Below are positions 1 to 5,097 of a stretch of DNA of 5,097 nucleotides, in pieces. Source of the stretch: Rhodobacter sp. (GTDB taxonomy: Bacteria > Pseudomonadota > Alphaproteobacteria > Rhodobacterales > Rhodobacteraceae). Numbering within the stretch: the first letter of the stretch is position 1; every line of letters begins with the position of its first letter. The position numbers were made by a program, and so were the translations under genes. The stretch lies in contig DPZQ01000022.1 in the NCBI GenBank assembly GCA_003536295.1, positions 1-5,097 of the forward strand, written 5' to 3'. A model generated the notes under the pieces. The model saw nothing but the letters and a program-made list of their open reading frames with translations. It was not told the origin of the DNA and did no database searches.

Positions 1-477
1 TTCCCCTCAAAGGCCGCAATCGTCGAAGCAATCGTGATGCGCGATATGGCCCATATTGAACAAGATTTTTCCGAAGTCATCTTGGCCCCTGCCCCTCTAA
101 GCGAATTGCGCTTAAAATTGTCGCAACGTCTGAATGATCCTAACTGTGCGCAAGACGGAGTTTTATGGGCGGAAATTTCTGCGGCAGCCCTGCGTAAACC
201 CGAAGTGGCCCAGATTGTTGCACAAATGGAAACGATGGTTCTGTCTTATCTTTTAACGGTCTTCGTGCGCGTCACTGGCCTGCAAGACGTCGAGGTAGCC
301 CGTAAATATGCTCCCCATGCAGGCCTTATTTTGATGCTGGTACGGGGCAACGCCATACAAAAAGCGCAAGAAACTGCTTTAGGGCATAATCATAAAACTT
401 ATGGTCTTACCGCTCTGATCGAGCGTCAAATTCAATCAACCCTTGATGAGATTTCAAATGTATCTGATAAAAATTAA
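1..477 (+). CDS. TetR-family transcriptional regulator, C-terminal part (5' truncated by window edge)
   Basis: The reading frame is open from base 1 to a TAA at 475-477, giving 158 visible residues. The first visible residues, FPSKAAIVEAIV, match the end of the TetR DNA-binding domain, where the last helix follows the conserved (Y)-x-x-FPSKEALxxA motif. The gene therefore starts left of the window, and the GTG/ATG codons at 34-39 are internal. The rest (about residues 15-155) is a mostly helical ligand-binding and dimerisation domain with no close subfamily signature that I recognise. TetR proteins are cytoplasmic homodimeric repressors released from DNA by a small ligand. The gene runs in the same direction as an adaptor and RND pump with essentially no gap, so it is probably their local regulator and co-transcribed with them (inference). 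Its inducer and operator cannot be read from this window. It is truncated only by the window; there is no sign of a frameshift. Confidence 0.85.
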   Translation, partial: FPSKAAIVEAIVMRDMAHIEQDFSEVILAPAPLSELRLKLSQRLNDPNCAQDGVLWAEISAAALRKPEVAQIVAQMETMVLSYLLTVFVRVTGLQDVEVARKYAPHAGLILMLVRGNAIQKAQETALGHNHKTYGLTALIERQIQSTLDEISNVSDKN

Positions 478-1711
478 AGAAGTTATGGCTGGGCTCTCTA
501 ATCTTGCCCGTCTTTATATCGGTGTGGCAGTACTTTGTGTCGGGGTGATTGTTGCGACGCTTGTTGGCGAGGGTAAACCCATAGGCCCCACAGCCATCGC
601 ACAAGAGGTGGAGCTGGCTCCGGCAGTAGAGCAAAATCTTCCCGCAATCACAGTCAGTCGTGTGGCTAATTTAGCACTGAGAGACCGCATAATTGTATCA
701 GGTTTGGTGGGTGCCGTCGAGGTGGTGAATGTTCAGCCACTGATCCAAGGCCAACCAATTGAGGCACTTGAAAGTGATGTTGGTGATCTGGTAACGGCTG
801 GGCAAGTTTTAGCGCGCCTGTCGTCGACCACTCTTGAATTGCAAAAAAGCCAGTTTAACGCGGCTCTTGCTTCGGCGCGAGCCACAATCGCACAGGCCGA
901 AGCACAGGTGCTTGAGGCAACGTCATCCGCAGCCGAAGCGCAGCGCGTAGCTGACAGAACCTCAACCTTGCGGAAACAAGGCACCGCTTCGCAAGCTGCG
1001 GCTGATCAGGCTAATGCAAATGCCATTTCAGCGACCGCACGGGTCACAGTAGTAACGCAAAGCCTGGCCGCGGCCCGCGCGCAACTTGAGTTGGCCCAAG
1101 CCCAAATGGGAAATGTCGAGCTTGAACTTAAGCGCACTAATGTCGTGGCCCCCGTTGCAGGTAAAATAGTGTCGCGCAATGCGCAGGTTGGCTCCGTTGC
1201 GTCAGCCGTGGGATTGCCTATGTTCACCCTCACGCGTGATAATGCGCTTGAGTTGCGGGCCGACGTGGCCGAAAGTGATCTGTTGCGCATCAAATTGGGC
1301 CAGACCGTAACCATGCGCGCCGTTGGCACGCGTGAGACTTTAAGCGGTAAAGTGCGCCTTATTGAACCATCGATTGACCTGCGTACAAGGTTGGGGGGGG
1401 TGCGCATATCAATTGATACGCCGGAGATGGTGCGTGTGGGTATGTTCATCTCGGCCGAGATTTTGGCCGCCCAGCGTGACAGTTTGGCTATTCCAGTGAC
1501 GGCCATTGGCTCAACCGCGCAAGGAGCCAGCGTGATGACCGTAAAAGACGGATTAGTAACCCGCGCTCAAGTTACAACTGGCATTCGCGATGGAGCGTTG
1601 ATCGAAATTCTATCAGGCCTTGCGCAGGATGCGCTGGTTGTGACCAAAGCCGCTGCCTTTGTGCGGGACGGTGACCGCATTAACCCCGTTCTAGATAGTG
1701 CGGCTGAGTAA
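458..1711 (+). CDS. RND efflux periplasmic adaptor subunit (HlyD/AcrA-type membrane fusion protein)
   Basis: This adaptor would link an inner-membrane RND pump to an outer-membrane channel in the periplasm. With the ATG at 458 it has 417 residues, typical for the family. Residues about 17-37 form one hydrophobic N-terminal segment (signal or membrane anchor), followed by TAIAQEV, a possible cleavage site; no convincing lipobox is present. The first lipoyl half is near 85-122 (GDLVTAGQVLARL). An Ala/Gln/Glu-rich alpha-helical hairpin spans about 125-225. The second lipoyl half is near 228-260 (NVVAPVAGKIVSRNAQVGS). A beta-barrel lies near 262-340, and a membrane-proximal domain runs to about 412. 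Start choice is uncertain. ATG 458 has GAG seven bases upstream and overlaps the regulator gene by 20 bases. ATG 485 removes the overlap, but its AAAGAAG is only two bases away. TTG 443 and ATG 446 also lie in frame. Tight linkage to the regulator and the pump supports one operon. Transport substrate is unknown. Confidence 0.93.
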   Translation: MYLIKIKEVMAGLSNLARLYIGVAVLCVGVIVATLVGEGKPIGPTAIAQEVELAPAVEQNLPAITVSRVANLALRDRIIVSGLVGAVEVVNVQPLIQGQPIEALESDVGDLVTAGQVLARLSSTTLELQKSQFNAALASARATIAQAEAQVLEATSSAAEAQRVADRTSTLRKQGTASQAAADQANANAISATARVTVVTQSLAAARAQLELAQAQMGNVELELKRTNVVAPVAGKIVSRNAQVGSVASAVGLPMFTLTRDNALELRADVAESDLLRIKLGQTVTMRAVGTRETLSGKVRLIEPSIDLRTRLGGVRISIDTPEMVRVGMFISAEILAAQRDSLAIPVTAIGSTAQGASVMTVKDGLVTRAQVTTGIRDGALIEILSGLAQDALVVTKAAAFVRDGDRINPVLDSAAE

Positions 1712-1718
1712 AGGAGAT
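1709..1718 (+). promoter_or_regulatory. Strong ribosome binding site of the RND pump gene, overlapping the adaptor stop codon
   Basis: The string TAAAGGAGAT contains the adaptor stop TAA (1709-1711) and an AAGGAG Shine-Dalgarno core (1711-1716). The core is two bases from the ATG at 1719 and five bases from the ATG at 1722, so 1722 is the better-spaced start. A GTG at 1698 would place the site inside the gene and is unlikely. The arrangement suggests that ribosomes finishing the adaptor can re-initiate on the pump message, keeping the two subunits in proportion. Confidence 0.8.
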
Positions 1719-1721
1719 ATG

Positions 1722-4700
1722 ATGAATTTTTCAGCTTGGTCTATTCGCAATCCCATAGCGCCGATCTTAGGGTTCGTTATGCTGATGACTGTGGGCTGGC
1801 AGGCTTTTAACAGCCTGCCCATCACCCGTTTTCCCAATATTGATATCCCACTTGTGGCGGTTACCGTAGTGCAGTCGGGCGCGGCTCCGGCCGAGATGGA
1901 AAGCCAAATCACCAAAGAGATTGAAGATGCTTTGGCGGGTGTGAATGGAGTAAAAAACCTTATTTCGACGGTTACAGACGGCGTGTCGACCACCGTGGCT
2001 GAGTTTCGCATGGAAGTGCCAACCGAAAAAGCGGTGCAAGATTCAAAAGACGCCATTGATCGGATCATAGGTAATCTCCCAGGTGGAGTTGAAAGTCCTG
2101 TCGTGACCCGGATCGATGTCGAAGGTCAGGCGATTTTGACCTATGCGGTCACGGCTCCGAATATGTCGATTGAAGAGCTGTCTTGGTTTGTTGATGACAC
2201 TATCACGCGCGCCCTTCAGGGGCGCCCAGGCATTGGGCGGGTTGACCGTTACGGTGGGGCCGAGCGTGAAGTGCGCGTTGAACTTGACCCCCTCCGACTT
2301 GACAGTTACGGTATCACCGCTTCGGCTGTGAATGCTCAGCTACGCGCCACCAACACCGATTTGGGTGCAGGGAGGTCTGAATTGGGCCGAGCCGAGCAGG
2401 CCATCCGCGCTTTGGGCGATGCGTCGACGGTCGCGTCTTTGGCCAATACCACCATTGCGTTGCCATCTGGAAATTTCGTGAAACTGGGCGACTTGGGTAC
2501 AGTTCTTGACACCTATCAAGAGCTGCGCTCTTTCTCCCGCTTTAATGGAGAGCCAGTTGTGACCTTCGCGATCTTTCGCGCAAAGGGCGCGTCCGAAGTC
2601 TCGGTGGCGGAAATTGTGAAATCAACGATCGAACAGCTGCAAGGCGAACACAGCAACGTAAATTTTAAGCTGGTGGATGACAACGTCTATTTCACCTATG
2701 GAAATTATGAAGCTGCCCTGAGCACGCTAATCGAGGGGGCTATTTTGGCCGTTTTTGTGGTGTTCTTGTTTTTGCGTAATTGGCGCGCTACGTTGATTTC
2801 TGCGGTGGCGCTGCCCTTGTCTGCTATTCCAACCTTTTGGGCGATGGATATGCTGGGCTTTTCGCTGAACCTGATCAGCTTTTTGGCTTTGACCTTAGCC
2901 ACGGGTATTTTGGTCGATGACGCAATCGTAGAAATCGAAAATATCGCCCGCCATATTCGCATGGGCAAAAGCCCCTACCGCGCGGCGATGGAAGCTGCCG
3001 ATGAAATTGGTTTGGCGGTGATTGCTACGACCATGACCATCATTGCGGTGTTTGTTCCCGTGTCCTTTATGGCGGGGGTGCCAGGACAATATTTCCGACA
3101 ATTTGGTTTGACGGTGGCTATTTCGGTATTCTTTTCCTTGCTGGTAGCGCGTTTGATCACCCCGATGATGGCTGCCTATCTAATGAGCGCAAAAGACGCC
3201 GAAGAAAAACATAGTGAAGATGGCATTGTTATGCGGGGCTATTTGGCAATCGTGCGTGCGACGATGCGGCGGCGTTATCTGACGTTACTGGGGGCCATTG
3301 GCGTTTTGATCGTGTCGGTATTTTTCATGGCGCGCATTCCGGGCAGCTTTATCCCGCCTGATGATGTGGGGCGTATCTCAGTCTCGGTTGAGCTTGCGCC
3401 TGGGTCTTCTTTACAAGACACAGATCGAATAACGCGCCAAATGTATGAAGCCGTTTTTGATATTGACGGTGTTGAGAATGTGTTTGTACTGGGCGGCTCA
3501 TCGCCGACGGGCGATCGTGACGTGCGCCGTGCCGCTTTGACCATCTTGCTTTATCGAAAATCTCACTCCTTGGTGCAAAAGCTGGCGGACATTGGTAATA
3601 GCATTCCGATTGTTAACTGGTTTGTGCCCAATTTGGTCGACAGTGGTCGCACCATTCCCCAAAACCTCGTCGAGGTTGAGGCTTTTAAACGCTTACGCAA
3701 AATCCCTGATGTGCGGGCAGTTAAGCTCAATGACCGTGGTGAACGCGACCTTTCTTATTCGATTTTGTCAAAAGATGAAGAAAGCCTAAACCTCGGCGTC
3801 TCGATGCTTGAGGCGGCCCTGCGCGGTGACCCGGCCTTAGCCGATGTTGCCACCGAAGGGGCACTGCCGCGCCCTGAGTTACAAATCACCCCACGCCCAG
3901 AAGAGGCCGCACGTCTTGGTATTACCACCCGCCAGATCGCAGATGTTTTGCGTGTGGCCACGATTGGCGACATTGATGCGGCCTTGGCCAAATTGTCGAT
4001 CGACAACCGCCTTATCCCCGTGCGGGTCCGTTTGAATGACGAAAGTCGTAATGATCTGGCTCGGATCTCGGCGCTGATGATCCCAACGGCAGTGGGCGGG
4101 TCGGTGCCGCTTTCGTCTGTGGCCGATGTGGCGATTGCCCAAGGTCCAAGCACGGTGCAACGCTTTAACCGTGAAAGACGCGCAATCTTGGGGGCCAATC
4201 TGCCCGTTGGGATTGCGCTTGGTACAGCTTCGGCCGCTTTTGAACGGATCACTGCTGATGTTGTTCTCCCCGAAGGGGTGCGTATCGCTAAATCAGGCGA
4301 CGCAGAAGTGCAACAGGAGCTGACTGCAAGTTTTGGCAAAGCAATGATTTTGGGTCTGATGCTCGTGCTTTCGGTTTTGATCTTGTTGTTTAAGTCTGTG
4401 ATTCAACCCTTCACCATTATTTTTTCGCTGCCTTTGGCAATTGGGGGCGTTGCGGCAGCCTTGATTATCACGGGCTCGGCGGTCTCAATGCCCGTTTTGA
4501 TAGGTATCTTGATGTTGATGGGGATCGTGACCAAGAACGCTATTTTGCTGGTAGACTTTGCCGTTGAGATGCGCGTGCAAGGCCTTGATCGTTTTACGGC
4601 CTTGGTGGAGGCGGGCCACAAGCGCGCGCGTCCCATTGTCATGACCTCAATCGCGATGTCGGCGGGGATGCTGCCATCTGCGCTTGGTGTGGGCGAGGGT

Positions 4701-4979
4701 GGATCGTTCCGCGCGCCTATGGCTACGGCTGTGATCGGTGGGATCATTGCTTCGACCATCTTGTCGTTGGTCATCGTGCCGTCGTTCTTCTTGATAATGG
4801 ATGATCTGTCCAACCTTTTGACTAAACTTTTTAGCAGGTTCATTGGCAATAAAGAGCCCGAGCCCGATATTCCCGCTAATGAAGACTTGGCCGAAGATAT
4901 CGCCAGTCTTTCCGAGCGGTTGACAAAGCTTGAGGGGACGGATCCATCGAGGACAGGTAAGTGGCAAGCTGCTGAATGA
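1722..4979 (+). CDS. Efflux RND transporter permease subunit (AcrB-like, HAE-1 class)
   Basis: This is a proton-driven inner-membrane exporter of the AcrB/MexB superfamily, working as a trimer and taking amphiphilic compounds from membrane and periplasm. The 1085 residues (start ATG 1722, best spaced from AAGGAG) show the duplicated fold. TM1 is near 11-30, followed by RFPNIDIP (36-43) opening the first porter domain. TM2-TM6 lie near 333-487, TM7 near 520-541, the second periplasmic half near 542-870, and TM8-TM12 near 875-1026. The proton-relay residues are intact: Asp399-Asp400 in TM4 (LVDDAIVEIEN), Lys938 in TM10 (TKNAILLVDF) and Arg970 in TM11 (RARPIVMTS). They correspond to AcrB D407/D408, K940 and R971, so the pump should be functional. 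The TM4/TM10 motifs fit the drug-type rather than the heavy-metal class; the actual substrate cannot be predicted. Unusual points are an apparent extra segment after the first strand of the second porter half (about 613-650) and a charged cytoplasmic tail (1027-1085). Confidence 0.96.
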   Translation: MNFSAWSIRNPIAPILGFVMLMTVGWQAFNSLPITRFPNIDIPLVAVTVVQSGAAPAEMESQITKEIEDALAGVNGVKNLISTVTDGVSTTVAEFRMEVPTEKAVQDSKDAIDRIIGNLPGGVESPVVTRIDVEGQAILTYAVTAPNMSIEELSWFVDDTITRALQGRPGIGRVDRYGGAEREVRVELDPLRLDSYGITASAVNAQLRATNTDLGAGRSELGRAEQAIRALGDASTVASLANTTIALPSGNFVKLGDLGTVLDTYQELRSFSRFNGEPVVTFAIFRAKGASEVSVAEIVKSTIEQLQGEHSNVNFKLVDDNVYFTYGNYEAALSTLIEGAILAVFVVFLFLRNWRATLISAVALPLSAIPTFWAMDMLGFSLNLISFLALTLATGILVDDAIVEIENIARHIRMGKSPYRAAMEAADEIGLAVIATTMTIIAVFVPVSFMAGVPGQYFRQFGLTVAISVFFSLLVARLITPMMAAYLMSAKDAEEKHSEDGIVMRGYLAIVRATMRRRYLTLLGAIGVLIVSVFFMARIPGSFIPPDDVGRISVSVELAPGSSLQDTDRITRQMYEAVFDIDGVENVFVLGGSSPTGDRDVRRAALTILLYRKSHSLVQKLADIGNSIPIVNWFVPNLVDSGRTIPQNLVEVEAFKRLRKIPDVRAVKLNDRGERDLSYSILSKDEESLNLGVSMLEAALRGDPALADVATEGALPRPELQITPRPEEAARLGITTRQIADVLRVATIGDIDAALAKLSIDNRLIPVRVRLNDESRNDLARISALMIPTAVGGSVPLSSVADVAIAQGPSTVQRFNRERRAILGANLPVGIALGTASAAFERITADVVLPEGVRIAKSGDAEVQQELTASFGKAMILGLMLVLSVLILLFKSVIQPFTIIFSLPLAIGGVAAALIITGSAVSMPVLIGILMLMGIVTKNAILLVDFAVEMRVQGLDRFTALVEAGHKRARPIVMTSIAMSAGMLPSALGVGEGGSFRAPMATAVIGGIIASTILSLVIVPSFFLIMDDLSNLLTKLFSRFIGNKEPEPDIPANEDLAEDIASLSERLTKLEGTDPSRTGKWQAAE

Positions 4980-5012
4980 AACAGGCGCAAGGAAAACCTT
5001 GCGCCTGTTTCA
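4977..5012 (+). terminator. Perfect 16-bp inverted repeat, probable (bidirectional) intrinsic terminator
   Basis: Bases 4977-4992 (TGAAACAGGCGCAAGG) and 4997-5012 (CCTTGCGCCTGTTTCA) are exact reverse complements separated by the loop AAAA. The left arm begins with the TGA stop of the RND gene. The GC-rich core CAGGCGCAAGG is followed on the + strand by TGTTTCACTT, an imperfect U-tract. On the - strand the symmetric arm also ends in TGTTTCA, so it could end transcripts from both converging genes. The U-tract is weak on both sides, so efficiency may be moderate. Confidence 0.8.
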
Positions 5013-5036
5013 CTTAATCCGGCCTGAAGGGGGACG

Positions 5037-5097
5037 TTAAAGGTGGTCTGCTTGTGGCATGCCCAAAACATGATAACCGCCATCTACACGAATAATC
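5037..5097 (-). CDS. fabI: Enoyl-ACP reductase (FabI-like) / SDR-family protein, C-terminal end only
   Basis: On the - strand a reading frame enters from the right edge and ends at a TAA (complement of 5037-5039). The 19 visible residues are IIRVDGGYHVLGMPQADHL. The pattern VDxGYxxxGM at the extreme C-terminus is typical of FabI-type NADH-dependent enoyl-ACP reductases of alphaproteobacteria, which catalyse the last reduction step of type II fatty-acid elongation in the cytoplasm. Classical short-chain dehydrogenases also end in a VDGG motif, so a FabI paralogue or another SDR oxidoreductase remains possible. Only the tail is visible; active-site Tyr/Lys residues lie outside the window. The gene converges on the efflux operon and is separated from it by the palindromic terminator, so it is not part of that transcription unit. 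Confidence 0.6.
   Translation of the reverse strand, partial: IIRVDGGYHVLGMPQADHL

Noticed and set aside
430..490. A separate promoter or TetR operator between regulator and adaptor
   Set aside because: There is no non-coding room, and I found no clear palindrome or -35/-10 pair; control more likely lies upstream of the regulator, outside the window.
530..545. Lipobox Cys making the adaptor a lipoprotein (AVLCVG)
   Set aside because: The residue before Cys is Leu rather than Gly/Ala/Ser, and the Cys sits in the middle of the hydrophobic segment, so it does not fit a lipoprotein signal.
1006..1506. - strand open frame of 166 codons inside the adaptor gene
   Set aside because: It is antisense to the recognisable adaptor lipoyl and barrel domains; Arg/Ser/Thr-rich shadow with no family features.
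1698..1721. GTG at 1698 or ATG at 1719 as the pump start
   Set aside because: The GTG lies upstream of the AAGGAG site and inside the adaptor gene, and ATG 1719 is only two bases from that site; ATG 1722 has better spacing and gives the family-typical N-terminus MNFSAWSIRNP.
3755..4339. - strand open frame of 194 codons inside the pump gene
   Set aside because: It is fully antisense to the conserved second porter domain, has Ser/Arg-rich low-information composition, and shows no recognisable family motif.
4403..5083. Long - strand open frame (226 codons) across the pump 3' end and the terminator
   Set aside because: It lies antisense to conserved TM8-TM12 of the RND protein, crosses the palindrome and overlaps the FabI-like tail in another frame. 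Its composition (rich in Ile/Ser/Pro/Lys) is typical of a shadow frame.

Overview
The window holds one compact, co-directional efflux cassette on the + strand, and the tail of a convergent gene on the - strand at the right edge. Codon use and protein style (moderate-to-high GC, an AcrB-like pump of alphaproteobacterial type, a FabI-like C-terminus ending near GYHVLGMP) suggest an alphaproteobacterium, most likely in the Rhodobacterales/Roseobacter range. This placement is an inference from sequence character, not from a marker gene.

Layout from left to right. Positions 1-477 are the C-terminal part of a TetR-family repressor whose start, and most of whose helix-turn-helix, lie left of the window. 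Its 3' end overlaps or abuts the start of a periplasmic adaptor (membrane fusion protein, HlyD/AcrA type; about 458-1711). After a 10-base gap carrying a strong AAGGAG ribosome binding site comes an inner-membrane RND transporter of the hydrophobe/amphiphile efflux class (1722-4979). The RND stop codon is the first base triplet of a perfect 16-bp inverted repeat with a four-base loop (4977-5012), a probable intrinsic terminator. Beyond it, 5037-5097 on the - strand is the last 19 codons of an enoyl-ACP-reductase/SDR-like protein.

How it works together (inference from family knowledge). The adaptor and RND trimer would form the inner-membrane and periplasmic parts of a tripartite proton-driven exporter, with an outer-membrane channel encoded elsewhere (none is visible here). 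The TetR protein, first in the same transcription unit, is the likely local repressor. The operator and promoter would lie left of the window.

No mobile element, CRISPR array, tRNA/rRNA or recognisable riboswitch was seen. I see no evidence for a new type of system. The points worth a second look are the overlapping gene starts, a G8 tract in the adaptor gene, an apparent insertion in the second porter domain of the pump, a charged C-terminal tail, and the stop-codon-embedded palindrome between convergent genes.
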